From NCBI GenBank assembly GCA_030653355.1, contig JAURZN010000095.1, positions 34,899-98,898 on the forward strand: a stretch of 64,000 nucleotides of DNA, written 5' to 3'. The position numbers were made by a program, and so were the translations under genes. Shown one piece after another: positions 42,967 to 53,621 of the stretch. Origin of the DNA: Gallionella sp. (GTDB lineage: Bacteria > Pseudomonadota > Gammaproteobacteria > Burkholderiales > Gallionellaceae). Positions within the stretch are counted from its first letter, which is position 1, and the number at the start of each line of letters is the position of its first letter. The notes under the pieces were generated by a model that saw only the letters and a list, made by a program, of their open reading frames with translations, made no database searches and was not told where the DNA came from.

Positions 42967-45900
42967 TCAATTTTCAGTCTTTTCAGACTTGAGCTGCCGT
43001 GATAGCTTCAATCTGCCCAGGCTGACCGAGGGTTCATCAGTCTGCGCCTCTTGCAATACGGGTAGCTGCTTTACCGAATCCACTGGTTTCGGCAGCTGCG
43101 CGCTCACTGCGCTATTGCGCGCATTAAAAAACGACCAGGAATAACCGAACAATGCCGCGACCGAGATCAACCCGGCCATTTTTGCTGCCTTAACCCACTG
43201 CCGGTTTCTGCGCAGCCGCGCTTGCAGTTGGTAAGGCGCCAATTCAACACGCGTTTGTTCAACATGCACGCGCAGCCGATCATTTTCCTGCTCATCCTGC
43301 TCAGACAGCTGTTGTGCGAGCAGAGTGGCCTGCCTAGCCAGCTTCGCCTTTTCCTGCGCTTCCACGGCAGCTATCCGTTCGGCAGAAATATGCCTTGCGA
43401 CGGCCGCATTTTCTTCAGCTTCCGCAGCGAGTCGTTGTTCTGTTTCGTCCAGCAACTGCTGCTCAGTCAGCAATCTGGCCTGTTGCTGTTCCAGCCATTT
43501 TTGCTGCTCCTGCTGCTGTTGTGCCGCGAGCTTTTCACTTTGTTCGGCGATAGCGGTCAGTTCAGCCGCCGCCTGAAGCTCAAGCTGTTCGGCTTGCAGC
43601 TTCGCCTGTTCTGCCAGCAGGATGCGTTGCTGTTGATCCATGCGTTGCGCACTGACTTCGGCGCTATCAAGTGCTATCGCTTCTATTTGTCGCTGAATCT
43701 CGTTCCACTTAGCATCGGCCTGCTGCTGCGCTGCCTGCTCCGCCGCAATTTTTTCCTGCTCTGCATCAATTAAGCGTTGCTCTGCTTCAATTCTATCCTG
43801 TCTGGATTTCGCAGAATTTTCCGCTATCGTCAGCTTGAAGGACAAGGCCTCTTGCAGGGCGCATTCCCGCTCATGCAGTTGCCTGGCCTCTCCGGCCAAC
43901 TGATTTTCCATGCGCTCGCGTTCCACGAGCGCCAGCCTGGCGGCCTCGGCGATTTGCAGTCGCTGCTCCGTTGCGGCGACTGCCAACTCCTCAAGACGGA
44001 TTTGTTCGCACTCAGCTTCCGCTGCACGGCGTTGCAGCGCCTCATGCTCAGCGGCCAATTGTCTGGCTTGCTCGATTACCGCCAGTTTTTCCTGCTCTGC
44101 TTCGTATGCCTGCTGTTCCGCTGTGAGTCGTGCCTGCAGAACGACATCGGTTTGCGCTTCAAGTGCCGCGCGTTGCTCAAGCTGCACGCATATATCGCGT
44201 TCATGCTCCAGAGATTGTCGCTCCTGCTCCAGCAACTGCAACGCCAACTGTTCTCGCTCTACGGCCACCCGCCCGGCGGCCTCGGCGATTTGCACGCGCT
44301 GCTGCGTTGCGGCCACGGTCGCTTCGTTGCTGCGAATATTCGCCTGTTCGGTTTCAACAAGCGTGCGTTGCGCCTCTGCATGCTCACTGGCCATCCGCTG
44401 CAGCTGTTGCTCTGCGGCTATTTTTTCCAGTTCAGCCTCGCAGCTCTGTTGCTCGGCTTCGATGCGCGCCTGAGTCGCCAGTCCGGCTTCTGCTGCGAGC
44501 GATTGTTTACAGGCTATCTTTTCCTGTAATTCGCGTTCCAGCTCGAACTGTCTGGCTGCTTGTCCGGCCAGTTCACTTTCCATCTCAGCACGCGCCAGCA
44601 CAGCCTCTCTGGCCACTTCAGTCATGTGCACACGTTGTTGCAGAGCAATAATCGCCGATTCATCACGGCGTATATTTTCCCGCTCGGCTTCAGCAAGCTG
44701 GCGTTGTGCTTCTTCATACTCCTGAGCCAGACCCAGCGCCTGTTGCTCCGCCGCCATTTTCTCCTGCTCGGCCTCGCATGCCTGCTGTTCCTCTGCGAGT
44801 CGCGCCTGCACGGCAGCTTTCGTTTCTGCCTCGAGTGCGCAACGTTGATCCTGCTGTACCTTCAATTCATACTCAACTGCCAGCCGCTGTTGCTCCTGCT
44901 CCACCTGATACAATGCCATCTGCTGGCGTTCCCCGGCAACCAGCCTGGCGGCCTCGGCAATCTGTTCACGCTGCCGTGTTGCCGCGATGGCCAATTCCTC
45001 CAGACGAGTTCGTTCCTGTTCCACGGCAATCGCCTGCTGCTGCGCCTCGGCATGTTCCTGAGCCAGGCGCAGCGCTTGTTGCTCAGCGGCTATTTTCTCC
45101 TGTTCGAGCGCACAAGCCTGTTGTTCCGCCGCGATGCGTGCCTGCACGGCGGCCACCGCCTCCGCTTCGAGTACGGCGCGTTGTTCTAGCTGCGCCTGAA
45201 ACTCACGCTCGTGCGCCAGACGTTGCTGCTCTAGCGCAGTCAGCCGCTGCGCCTCTTGTTCGCGCTCCAATGCGGCCTGCCTGGCTTCATGAGCAACACG
45301 TTCGAGCTGGCCTGCTTCAGCGATAGCCGCTTCATCACTGCGCATCCTGGCCTGCGCGGCTTCCGCGAGCTGACGTTGCGCGGCCTCATGCGCAACTGCC
45401 ATTTGCATGGCCTGTTGTTCTGCTGCAATTTTCTCCTGTTCAGCCTCGCTCGCCTGTTGTTCCGCCGCGATGCGTGCCTGCAACGCGGCTGCCGCCTCAG
45501 CTTCGAGTACGGCGCGTTGTTCTAGCTGCGCCTGCAACTCGCGCTCATGCGCCAGACGTTGCTGCTCTTGCGCGGTCAGCCGCAAAGCCATTTTCTCGCG
45601 TTCCACGGCAGTTTGTCTGGCTTCTTCAGCCACTTGTTCAAGCTGATTGATTGCAGCAATGGCCGATTCACCCCGGCGGATTCGAGCCTGTTCGACATCC
45701 ATAAACTGGTGCTGCGCTTTTTCCAGTTCCTCAGCCAACTGCTGCGCCCGTTGTTCGGCGGCAATTTTTTCCTGCGCTGCCAGCTGCGCCTGCTGTTCGG
45801 CGGCAATACGCAATTGAAGTACTGCATCTACCTCTGCTTCAGTGGCGCTGCGTTGCAGCAATTGGTCCTGCAATTCACGCTCATGCGCCAGACGTTGATG

Positions 45901-48549
45901 AGCTAGTCCGGCCAGCTGGTCTTCCATACGCTTGCGTTCTTCAGCTGCCTGTCTGGCCAGCTCGGCAGCCTGCACGCGCTGCTGCTTCGCGGCTATCGCC
46001 GACTCGGTACTGCGAATTTTTTCCTGCTCAGCCTCAATGACCTGGCGCTGCGCTTCCTCAAGTTCAAACGCAGCACGCAAAGCCTGCTGCTCTACCGCGA
46101 GTCGCGCCTGCACGGCAACCGCCGCCTCAGCTTCACGCGCCAGGCGTTGCGCCAGTTGTTGCTGCAATTCTCGCTCTTGCTCCAGCCCCAGCTGCTCCTG
46201 CTGCGCCAATTGCAAAGCCATCTGCTCGCGTTCCACGGCCGCCTGACTGAGCGCTGCACTCGCCTCCGCCTGTTTACGCGCCGCAACGACGGCCATTGCC
46301 TCGCTGCGGGTGCGCATCTGCTCCGTCTCGGCCGCCTTGCGCGCTTCGGCAACCCGCTGCATAGCCATATTTTCAGCACGTTGCAAAGCCTGCTCGTGTT
46401 CCAGTCTGGCCTCGTTCATTTGCTTTTGCAAAACGGCAGTCGCGAGTGCCTCGGCGCGCAGGTATTGCTCTTGCTGTTTGAGCAACTGACTTTCCGCATC
46501 GGCATGGTGTTTGGCGATATTCAAAGCGCGCAACGCCACTTGTTCCTTCTCCTGCGCGTCCCGAATCGCCTGCTGATTGTGCTGCAAGGCTGTTTCAGCA
46601 ATCGCTTTCGCACGGGATTCCGTTTCGATGCGCTGATTGTCCGATTCGATGGCCAGCAATTCTGCCGCCATTCTGGCTTCTATTTCTGCGATGGCGCGCG
46701 CTTCTGCGGCCAACTGTTCCCGGGCTGCCTGCTGCGCTGCGCCTGCAAGCTCCGCCCGCCGCAACGCTTGCTGGTTAACCTGCTGCAAAGCCGATGTATT
46801 TTGCTGTGCGGCATCTATCAGCGCCTGTTCAGCCTGCAAGTTGGCTGCAATCAACGACTGCTCTTGCGCCAGTGCTTCAGCACGCAATTGGGCTGATTGC
46901 AATGCCGCGTTCTGCAGGCGGAATTTTTCCTGCAAAGCCTGCTCTGCCAGCTGTTCCGCCTGTTCGCGCTGCTGCTCGATTTTCAGCAACTGCTGTTCAA
47001 GCAGGATATTTTCCTCTGCCGCCGCCTGCGCCAGTTTGGCTGCGGCTATACGTTCATTTGCAACGGTGAGCGCCTGCACTTCGGCCTGCAATTGCAACTC
47101 CAGCTCTTGCGCCGACTGCATTTCCGCCTCGGCGCGTTGTTGCGCATACATCCGCTGATCCCGCCCGGTTGCCAGCTTTTGCGCTGCGGCCTGTACAGCC
47201 AGATTCTCGCTGGCCAGCCGTTCATCCGCATCTTGTGTCGCCTGCATCAACAACGCATGCGCTTGCTCATGCTGCTCGGCTGCGCTTTGGTCAGCCTCGG
47301 CTTTAGCCCGCAATAACGCGCTTACTTCCTGCTCGATTCTGGTTTTACGTTCTGCCTCGGCGCTGGCAGCGGCCTCGGCTTCAGCGCGCTGTTTCGCCGC
47401 CTGATAAGCCTGTTGCTCATGCTGTGTGCGTTTTTCAGCATCGGCGCGCGCCTGCTCGTCAGCCAAACGGCGCTGATTGGCCGTTTTGAGCGCGGATTGC
47501 TCCGCTGCGGCTCTCTCTTCAGCAGCCTGTTCGGCTTCGCGATCCGCTTGCAGCCTGGCTTCAATTTCCGCAAGCGCCTGCGATTCGGCACGCGCTCTGG
47601 CCATGACTGCTTCTGCTGCAAGCTGCTCGGCATCCAGCTTTGCTTTAAGCTGCTCGACCGTTTCCTGCTCCTGCCGGACTTTTTCCTGCACTACGCGTGC
47701 AATAGCCTGATCCGTAGAAATTTTTTGCTGCGCAAGCCGGGTGGCCTGTTGCTCCAGTCTGGCGCGATTTTCCGCTGCCTGAACCGCGTTGCGCTCAGCC
47801 TTGATACGCTGTTTGCTTTGCTCTGCCTCATGCGCTTCTTTGTCGGCTTTTTCTCCGGCAAGACGTAATTCCTCCGCCTCGTTTTCAACACGCAAACATG
47901 CCGCTTCACGCAATTGCACTTCGATTTGCAACTTTTCTTCAGTCTGGGTATGCAGCAATTGCTCTGCGGCCATGCGTTCAGCAACGGCTTGATCCGCCTG
48001 CGCCTGAAACTGATCTATTTCGAGCCGAATAGCGCGCATTTCAGCCTCAGCGCGTTGTTGTGCCGCCTGTTCCGCCTGACTTTGCTGTGCAATCAATAGC
48101 TGTAGCTCGCGCTCAGCCTTGACCTTGTCATCCGCCGCCGCACGGGCGGTTTGTTCGGCTTGCAAACGCAGCGTCAGCTCTTCCTGCGCCATGCGTTCGG
48201 CCCGCAGCTTCGCTTTACTTTCTTCCTCCAGCCGCATGGCGATCAACAATTTCGCCCGCAATTCCTGCGTCAGTTGTTTCTCGACCTCCAGCTTGGTTTG
48301 GGCGACTTCAGAGAGCCGCATTTCATCCTGACACTTGGCCTCAAGCTGAGCAATCAGTTCCATTTCAGTGCGCGCACGCGCCTGAGCTATGGCACGACCA
48401 TGCGCTTCGGCACGGGCCCGCGCCTGCGCGGAAAACCCGGCTTCCATCTCGGCTTCCAGATGCGCGCGCGCTTCCTGTATAGCCTGAGATTCAGCGATAA
48501 TTTCTTCGCTATCGTTACCAACCAAACGAATTTTGGGGGGAGTCGCCAT
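42967..48549 (-). CDS. Giant coiled-coil protein, 1860 residues, with C-terminal membrane segment
   Basis: Almost the entire chain is Ala/Glu/Gln/Arg heptad repeat, from about residue 15 to 1780, with no globular domain that I recognise. From about residue 840 to 1650 a unit of 112 residues (16 heptads) repeats about seven times, with the landmark EAEQEKIAAEQQ in each copy. Residues 1791-1808 ('AGLISVAALFGYSWSFF') form one membrane span, followed by about 50 polar residues. The N-terminal side would be cytoplasmic or project from the membrane; fully extended it could exceed 250 nm. A TolA-like or cytoskeletal role is possible but unproven. Start ATG 48549 lacks a strong ribosome site. Neighbours give no clue. 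Confidence 0.85.
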   Translation of the reverse strand: MATPPKIRLVGNDSEEIIAESQAIQEARAHLEAEMEAGFSAQARARAEAHGRAIAQARARTEMELIAQLEAKCQDEMRLSEVAQTKLEVEKQLTQELRAKLLIAMRLEEESKAKLRAERMAQEELTLRLQAEQTARAAADDKVKAERELQLLIAQQSQAEQAAQQRAEAEMRAIRLEIDQFQAQADQAVAERMAAEQLLHTQTEEKLQIEVQLREAACLRVENEAEELRLAGEKADKEAHEAEQSKQRIKAERNAVQAAENRARLEQQATRLAQQKISTDQAIARVVQEKVRQEQETVEQLKAKLDAEQLAAEAVMARARAESQALAEIEARLQADREAEQAAEERAAAEQSALKTANQRRLADEQARADAEKRTQHEQQAYQAAKQRAEAEAAASAEAERKTRIEQEVSALLRAKAEADQSAAEQHEQAHALLMQATQDADERLASENLAVQAAAQKLATGRDQRMYAQQRAEAEMQSAQELELQLQAEVQALTVANERIAAAKLAQAAAEENILLEQQLLKIEQQREQAEQLAEQALQEKFRLQNAALQSAQLRAEALAQEQSLIAANLQAEQALIDAAQQNTSALQQVNQQALRRAELAGAAQQAAREQLAAEARAIAEIEARMAAELLAIESDNQRIETESRAKAIAETALQHNQQAIRDAQEKEQVALRALNIAKHHADAESQLLKQQEQYLRAEALATAVLQKQMNEARLEHEQALQRAENMAMQRVAEARKAAETEQMRTRSEAMAVVAARKQAEASAALSQAAVEREQMALQLAQQEQLGLEQERELQQQLAQRLAREAEAAVAVQARLAVEQQALRAAFELEEAQRQVIEAEQEKIRSTESAIAAKQQRVQAAELARQAAEERKRMEDQLAGLAHQRLAHERELQDQLLQRSATEAEVDAVLQLRIAAEQQAQLAAQEKIAAEQRAQQLAEELEKAQHQFMDVEQARIRRGESAIAAINQLEQVAEEARQTAVEREKMALRLTAQEQQRLAHERELQAQLEQRAVLEAEAAAALQARIAAEQQASEAEQEKIAAEQQAMQMAVAHEAAQRQLAEAAQARMRSDEAAIAEAGQLERVAHEARQAALEREQEAQRLTALEQQRLAHEREFQAQLEQRAVLEAEAVAAVQARIAAEQQACALEQEKIAAEQQALRLAQEHAEAQQQAIAVEQERTRLEELAIAATRQREQIAEAARLVAGERQQMALYQVEQEQQRLAVEYELKVQQDQRCALEAETKAAVQARLAEEQQACEAEQEKMAAEQQALGLAQEYEEAQRQLAEAERENIRRDESAIIALQQRVHMTEVAREAVLARAEMESELAGQAARQFELERELQEKIACKQSLAAEAGLATQARIEAEQQSCEAELEKIAAEQQLQRMASEHAEAQRTLVETEQANIRSNEATVAATQQRVQIAEAAGRVAVEREQLALQLLEQERQSLEHERDICVQLEQRAALEAQTDVVLQARLTAEQQAYEAEQEKLAVIEQARQLAAEHEALQRRAAEAECEQIRLEELAVAATEQRLQIAEAARLALVERERMENQLAGEARQLHERECALQEALSFKLTIAENSAKSRQDRIEAEQRLIDAEQEKIAAEQAAQQQADAKWNEIQRQIEAIALDSAEVSAQRMDQQQRILLAEQAKLQAEQLELQAAAELTAIAEQSEKLAAQQQQEQQKWLEQQQARLLTEQQLLDETEQRLAAEAEENAAVARHISAERIAAVEAQEKAKLARQATLLAQQLSEQDEQENDRLRVHVEQTRVELAPYQLQARLRRNRQWVKAAKMAGLISVAALFGYSWSFFNARNSAVSAQLPKPVDSVKQLPVLQEAQTDEPSVSLGRLKLSRQLKSEKTEN
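43560..46000 (-). repeat. 336-bp tandem repeats within the coiled-coil gene
   Basis: The landmark encoding EKIAAEQQ occurs near 43748, 44085, 44420, 44757, 45092, 45428 and 45763, that is every 335-337 bases. Copies near 45.0-45.6 kb are the most alike at DNA level (for example gcgccagacgttgctgctct near 45214 and 45550), so the array has grown by recent duplication there, while outer copies have diverged. Outer limits are approximate. Confidence 0.8.
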
Positions 48550-48723
48550 GGTGTTACCCTGTAACGCGCATTACTACGCGCCACGCCTGTTCTGTAAGTC
48601 TGCGACAATAGCAAGAGAGCGGGCATACTGACAAGCAAAGCGCTCAATAAAACAACAAACCAGACTATTTCCGGCTGTGTCAGCGCGGTTAGGGAATTCA
48701 TATGAATCCGGGGGTAAGCGATC

Positions 48724-49758
48724 ATGGAGTACCGACAACTAGGCAGCAGTGATTTACGGGTATCCGCCTTATGCCTGGGCACGATGACCTATGGCGAACA
48801 GAACAGCGAGCAGGACGCACATGAGCAACTCGACTATGCGGTGGCGCACGGGGTGAACTTCATTGATACGGCGGAAATGTATCCGGTCGCACCGCGTGCG
48901 CAAACCCAAGGTCGCACCGAGCGTTATATCGGCTCCTGGCTCAAGCACCAGCCACGCGACCGGCTCATTATCGCCAGCAAGATCGCCGGGCCTGCGCGCG
49001 GCTTTGGCTGGATACGCAACGGCCCGCGCATCAATCGCGAACAGATTAACGCCGCCATTGATTCCAGCCTGCTGCGCCTGCAGACCGACTATTTGGATTT
49101 ATACCAGATACACTGGCCTGATCGTTACGTGCCGATGTTCGGCGCGAGCAGCTACGATGCGGCGCAGGAGCATGACAGCGTGCCCATAGCCGAGCAACTG
49201 CTGGCACTTTCCGAACTGGTCAAGGCGGGGAAAATCAGGCATATCGGTCTGTCCAACGAGACACCCTGGGGCGTGAGCGAATTCATACGCTGCGCCGAAG
49301 CGCTGGGCCTGCCCAGAATAGTCTCGATACAAAATGCCTACCACCTGATGAACCGTACTTTTGAGTGCGGACTGGCAGAAACCTGCCATCACGCCGAAAT
49401 CGGACTGTTAGCCTACAGCCCGCTCGCATTCGGCCATCTCACCGGCAAATATCTGGACAACCCGCACGCTCAGGGACGCATCACCCTGTTTCCCGGATTT
49501 GGTCAGCGTTACCAAAAAATAAATGTGCCCGCCGCCAGTGCTGCCTATGTACAAATCGCGCGACAGGCCGGGCTCAGCCCCGCCCAGATGGCACTGGCCT
49601 ACGCCCGCACTCGCTGGTTTACCGGCAGCGTCATACTGGGTGCAACCACCTTGGCGCAACTCAAGGAAAATCTGAATAGCCACGCTGTGACACTCTCGGC
49701 AGAGGTGCTGGAGCAAATCGAGGCCGTGCATAAACAGTACCCCGACCCGACCCCCTGA
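48724..49758 (+). CDS. Aldo/keto reductase, Tas-like
   Basis: 344 residues, ATG after GGGGGTAAGCG. The four catalytic positions are visible: Asp and Tyr in FIDTAEMYPVAP, Lys in LIIASKIAGPARG and His in DLYQIHWPDRY. 'HIGLSNETPWGVSEF' and 'GSVILGATTLAQLKENL' are the cofactor-binding parts of the NADPH-dependent AKR family. The insert with 'YVPMFGASSYD' is typical of the Tas/YajO-like group. Substrate cannot be read from sequence. Located alone between the coiled-coil gene (divergent) and acnA. Confidence 0.9.
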   Translation: MEYRQLGSSDLRVSALCLGTMTYGEQNSEQDAHEQLDYAVAHGVNFIDTAEMYPVAPRAQTQGRTERYIGSWLKHQPRDRLIIASKIAGPARGFGWIRNGPRINREQINAAIDSSLLRLQTDYLDLYQIHWPDRYVPMFGASSYDAAQEHDSVPIAEQLLALSELVKAGKIRHIGLSNETPWGVSEFIRCAEALGLPRIVSIQNAYHLMNRTFECGLAETCHHAEIGLLAYSPLAFGHLTGKYLDNPHAQGRITLFPGFGQRYQKINVPAASAAYVQIARQAGLSPAQMALAYARTRWFTGSVILGATTLAQLKENLNSHAVTLSAEVLEQIEAVHKQYPDPTP

Positions 49759-49817
49759 GATCAGCCCCGACACGCTGTTCACGGCGGCTAGCGCCCCACC
49801 CGTCCGGCGTAACTGGT

Positions 49818-49823
49818 TATAAT
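49818..49823 (+). promoter_or_regulatory. Candidate -10 box for acnA
   Basis: TATAAT at 49818-49823, 39 bases before the acnA ATG, with a GGAG ribosome site at 49848-49851. No strong -35 was found 16-18 bases upstream, so an activator or a different sigma contact may be used. Confidence 0.4.
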
Positions 49824-49861
49824 CACGACCTCACTCATCTCGCGTATCCGGAGCTTTTGCC

Positions 49862-52561
49862 ATGTCGCACAATTTGTTCAACACCCGTTCAACCTTCAAA
49901 CTCGCCAGCGGCAATCAGGGCGCGCTGTATTCATTGCCCGCTCTGGAAGCGGCCGGAATCGGCAAGATTTCACGTCTGCCGGTGTCTATCCGCATCGTGC
50001 TGGAATCGGTGTTGCGCAATTACGACGATAAGAAGGTGACCGAGACGCATATCCGCCAACTGGCCAACTGGCAGCCGAACGCAGCACGCATTGATGAGAT
50101 CCCCTTCGTCGTCGCGCGTATCGTATTGCAGGATTTCACCGGCGTGCCGCTGCTGGCCGATCTGGCCGCGATGCGCGATGCCGCCGCCGCGCAAGGCTGC
50201 GACCCTAAGCTTATCGAACCGCTGGTGCCGGTCAATCTGGTGGTGGATCACTCTGTACAAATTGACTACTACAACCGCCCCGACGCGCTCAAGCTCAATA
50301 TGGAAATGGAATTCGAGCGCAACAACGAACGTTACAAGTTCATGAAGTGGGGCATGCAAGCCTTTGAATCATTTAAAGTGGTGCCGCCCGGCGTGGGCAT
50401 CGTCCATCAAGTCAACCTGGAATATCTGGCACGCGGTGTGCAGCAAAAAGACGGCGTGTATTACCCTGACACGCTGGTCGGCACCGATAGCCACACCACT
50501 ATGATCAACGGCATCGGCGTGGTTGGCTGGGGCGTGGGCGGCATTGAAGCTGAAGCTGGCATGCTGGGCCAGCCGGTCTATTTCCTGACGCCTGATGTGG
50601 TCGGTGTACATCTCAAAGGCAAGCTGCGTGAGGGCCTGACCGCCACCGACGTGGTGCTGACTGTGACCGAACTGTTGCGTAAACACAAAGTTGTCGGCAA
50701 ATTCGTGGAGTTCTTCGGCGAGGGCACGCAAGCACTCGCCCTGCCCGACCGCGCGACCATCGCCAACATGGCACCGGAATACGGTGCGACCATGGGCTTC
50801 TTCCCAGTGGACGAGACCACCGTCAATTTCATGCGCAATACCGGACGCACAGACGAAGAAGTGGATGCGTTCGAATCCTACTTCAAGGCACAAGGTTTGT
50901 TCGGCATCCCGCAAGACGGGCAGATAGACTACAGCAGCGTGGTAGAACTGGATCTGGCCAGCATCGAACCTTCACTGTCCGGCCCTAAACGTCCGCAAGA
51001 CCGCATCGCCATGTCCGCAATGCGTGAAACCTTCAACACCCTGTTTTCCAAACCCATCGCCGAAAACGGCTTCAACCAGCCTGCCGAAAAACTGGCGGTG
51101 CGTTATCCGACCGGCAAGGGCGATCTTGCAATCGGCAACGGCGATGTGCTGATCGCGGCGATCACGTCCTGCACAAACACCTCCAACCCCAGCGTCATGC
51201 TGGCGGCGGGTCTGCTGGCCAAGAAGGCGGTCGAGAAAGGCCTGAGCGTCCAGCCGCACATCAAGACCACGCTGGCACCCGGCTCGCGCGTCGTCACCGG
51301 CTATCTGACTGATGCCGGCTTGCTCGAACCCCTCGCACAACTGGGTTTTGGCGTTGCCGCCTACGGCTGCACCACCTGTATCGGCAATTCCGGCCCGCTG
51401 GATCCGCAGATCGAGGCGACCATCGTCGCCAACCAGCTCATCGCGACGGCGGTACTGTCCGGCAACCGCAATTTCGAAGCGCGTATCCATTCCAATATCA
51501 AGGGCAATTTTCTTGCTTCCCCGCCGCTGGTGGTGGCCTACGCCATTGCGGGCAAGATGAACATCAACCTCGACACGGAAGCACTGGGCGTGGGCCGTGA
51601 CGGCCAACCGGTATTTTTGCGCGACATCTGGCCTTCCAGCGCGGAAGTCCAGGCTGTCAGCCAATATGCGACCAACCCGGCGCTGTATCGCTCGCTTTAT
51701 GCCGACCTGACCCGCGACCTGCCGTTGTGGAACAACATCGAAGCGCCGAGTGGCGACCAGTACCGCTGGGATGATTCGACCTACATTGCCTGCCCGCCAT
51801 TCTTCGATGCGTTCAGCATGACAACAGGCGAGATTAGCGGCGTAAAACACGCACGCGCACTGGCGATATTCGGCGACTCCGTCACCACCGACCACATCAG
51901 CCCGGCCGGCAGCTTCAGCCCGTCCAGCCCGGCGGGTCAGTATCTGCAAGACAGGGGCGTGGCCGTCAGGGATTTCAACAGCTACGGCTCACGTCGCGGC
52001 AATCACGACGTGATGATGCGCGGCACGTTTGCCAATGTGCGCATCAAGAACCTGATGCTGCCAGCTGATGCGGGCGGCAATCGCACCGAGGGGGGCTACA
52101 CGTTATACAACGGCGAACAGACCGACATTTACACGGCCGCCATGAACTATATCGCTGCAGGTACGCCGACAGTTATTTTTGCCGGTGAAGAATATGGCAC
52201 GGGTTCCAGCCGCGACTGGGCGGCAAAAGGCACGCAACTGCTCGGTGTCAAGGCGGTGATCGCCAAATCCTACGAGCGCATCCACCGCAGCAACCTGATC
52301 GGCATGGGCGTGCTGCCCCTGCAATTCAAGGGCGACACCAGTGCAGCCAATTTAAAACTGACAGGTGATGAAATATTCGATCTGAGCGGCATCGACAACA
52401 ACCTGAAGCCGCAACAGGACGTGACCCTCACCATCACGCGCCGCGACGGCAGTACGCAGCAAGTGCCGCTGCTGCTGCGCATCGATACGCCGATCGAAGT
52501 GGACTACTATCGTCACGGCGGCATCCTGCCGTATGTGCTGCACGAACTGGTATCACAGTAA
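49862..52561 (+). CDS. acnA: Aconitate hydratase A
   Basis: 899 residues, normal for the monomeric iron-responsive aconitase type. The cluster ligands are in '[19 protein letters not shown]' and '[20 protein letters not shown]'; substrate residues include [21 protein letters not shown] and, near the C-terminus, '[16 protein letters not shown]'. It isomerises citrate to isocitrate through cis-aconitate in the TCA cycle. The order of the four domains is normal, with the swivel domain at the C-terminus. Single-gene unit with its own terminator downstream. Confidence 0.96.
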   Translation: MSHNLFNTRSTFKLASGNQGALYSLPALEAAGIGKISRLPVSIRIVLESVLRNYDDKKVTETHIRQLANWQPNAARIDEIPFVVARIVLQDFTGVPLLADLAAMRDAAAAQGCDPKLIEPLVPVNLVVDHSVQIDYYNRPDALKLNMEMEFERNNERYKFMKWGMQAFESFKVVPPGVGIVHQVNLEYLARGVQQKDGVYYPDTLVGTDSHTTMINGIGVVGWGVGGIEAEAGMLGQPVYFLTPDVVGVHLKGKLREGLTATDVVLTVTELLRKHKVVGKFVEFFGEGTQALALPDRATIANMAPEYGATMGFFPVDETTVNFMRNTGRTDEEVDAFESYFKAQGLFGIPQDGQIDYSSVVELDLASIEPSLSGPKRPQDRIAMSAMRETFNTLFSKPIAENGFNQPAEKLAVRYPTGKGDLAIGNGDVLIAAITSCTNTSNPSVMLAAGLLAKKAVEKGLSVQPHIKTTLAPGSRVVTGYLTDAGLLEPLAQLGFGVAAYGCTTCIGNSGPLDPQIEATIVANQLIATAVLSGNRNFEARIHSNIKGNFLASPPLVVAYAIAGKMNINLDTEALGVGRDGQPVFLRDIWPSSAEVQAVSQYATNPALYRSLYADLTRDLPLWNNIEAPSGDQYRWDDSTYIACPPFFDAFSMTTGEISGVKHARALAIFGDSVTTDHISPAGSFSPSSPAGQYLQDRGVAVRDFNSYGSRRGNHDVMMRGTFANVRIKNLMLPADAGGNRTEGGYTLYNGEQTDIYTAAMNYIAAGTPTVIFAGEEYGTGSSRDWAAKGTQLLGVKAVIAKSYERIHRSNLIGMGVLPLQFKGDTSAANLKLTGDEIFDLSGIDNNLKPQQDVTLTITRRDGSTQQVPLLLRIDTPIEVDYYRHGGILPYVLHELVSQ

Positions 52562-52590
52562 GGAGCAACGCTTAGCCTCACGCAGCGGCA

Positions 52591-52625
52591 AACGGGCAGC
52601 CTCTAGGGCTGCCCGTTTTGTTTGA
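52591..52625 (+). terminator. Intrinsic terminator after acnA
   Basis: Stem AACGGGCAGCC/GGCTGCCCGTT (52591-52601, 52607-52617) with a 5-base loop and a T-rich tail TTTGTTT. It also lies between two converging genes, acnA and the copper-protein gene. Confidence 0.9.
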
Positions 52626-52641
52626 TGCGGATACAGAAAAA

Positions 52642-53070
52642 TCAGGCCGCGATTTTTTTGCACTCTTTATAGCAGGCCGCGCAACTTGCGCCACAGGCTT
52701 TGCAGGAGTCATGCTTGTCGGCGTGTTTCTTGCATTCGTCTTCGCATTGCTTGCACACATCCATGGCGATACTCGCCAGTCGTGCAGTCTGTTTGGATTT
52801 CTGATTGGCAAGTTGTTGCAGTGCGCCGCAAACCGCCAGCATCTGATTCACGGTTTGCGCACACGCGGCCATGTCTTTGTCGCCTTGCCCCAGCAACTCA
52901 AGGCAATGGCTCAGGCAGACTTCGCCCTTCTGTATGCAATCACTGGCAGAATCAGCCAGTGCGGACGGTGCGGCGTGGTGCATATGATCGTGTTCGGCAG
53001 CTTGCGCGCGCCCTACCACTGCGGCTCCCGCCAACGCCATACCGCCCAGCAATACGTCTCTTCTGTTCAT
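52642..53070 (-). CDS. Tat-exported Cys-rich four-helix copper-binding protein (Csp1-like)
   Basis: 142 residues from the ATG at 53070 (AGGAG upstream). The N-terminus 'MNRRDVLLGGMALAGAAVVG' is a twin-arginine signal with a cleavage-like AQA near residue 25. The mature part has about 15 Cys in helical spacing (CIQKGEVCLSHC, VCKQCEDECKKH, CKACGASCAACYKECKK), the pattern of copper storage proteins of the Csp/DUF326 group, plus His/Met residues (HDHMHH) after the signal. It would store Cu(I) in the periplasm. It is the last gene of the - strand cluster that contains def. Confidence 0.88.
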   Translation of the reverse strand: MNRRDVLLGGMALAGAAVVGRAQAAEHDHMHHAAPSALADSASDCIQKGEVCLSHCLELLGQGDKDMAACAQTVNQMLAVCGALQQLANQKSKQTARLASIAMDVCKQCEDECKKHADKHDSCKACGASCAACYKECKKIAA

Positions 53071-53087
53071 CGCTTTCTCCTGAAAAA

Positions 53088-53621
53088 TTAATCGTCCTGT
53101 AATTCCTGACCGGGAAACAGTTCCTGCGTATAGCCAAACCGGCTCATGTCCTGCATCCGCATCGGATACAGTATTCCGTCCAGATGATCGCACTCGTGCT
53201 GCACCACGCGTGCGTGAAATCCGCTGACGGTGCGATCAATTAACGCACCGTATTCGTCGAAGCCCTGATAACGAATGTTGCAGGGGCGCGTAACCACGCC
53301 TCGCAAGCCGGGCACGCTCAAGCACCCTTCCCAGCCTGCTTCGGTGTTGTCATCCAGTACGCTGATGACGGGATTGATGAGCACGGTTTCCGGCACCGTT
53401 TCGGCATCCGGATAACGCGAATTCAACTGCACCCCGAAGATCACCACACGCAGTCCGATGCCGATTTGCGGCGCGGCCAGTCCAGCACCGTTCAGTGCCT
53501 GCATGGTGTCGCGCATATCATCCAGCAGACTGTGCAATTCGGCGCTGTCGTAGCGGCTAACCGGTTCCGCGACCTGGAGCAGGCGCGCATCACCCATGCG
53601 TAATACAGTCTTAATCGTCAT
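53088..53621 (-). CDS. def: Peptide deformylase
   Basis: 177 residues from the ATG at 53621, which overlaps the end of the phosphorylase gene by 11 bases. The three metal motifs are present: [17 protein letters not shown] and QHECDHLDG. The enzyme removes the formyl group from nascent proteins. It is a single-domain type 1 deformylase of the shorter, beta/gamma-proteobacterial alternative kind ('[20 protein letters not shown]'). Most proteobacteria have a main def next to fmt; the fmt gene is absent here, so this is likely a second copy. Confidence 0.92.
   Translation of the reverse strand: MTIKTVLRMGDARLLQVAEPVSRYDSAELHSLLDDMRDTMQALNGAGLAAPQIGIGLRVVIFGVQLNSRYPDAETVPETVLINPVISVLDDNTEAGWEGCLSVPGLRGVVTRPCNIRYQGFDEYGALIDRTVSGFHARVVQHECDHLDGILYPMRMQDMSRFGYTQELFPGQELQDD

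Noticed and set aside
43222-47868. Many + strand frames of 100-250 codons opposite the coiled-coil gene
   Set aside because: They are Cys/Leu/Ser/Arg-rich antisense images of the Ala/Glu/Gln repeat and share its 336-bp period; no start signals.
50972-51949. 325-codon - strand frame opposite acnA
   Set aside because: Shadow of a strongly conserved aconitase gene.
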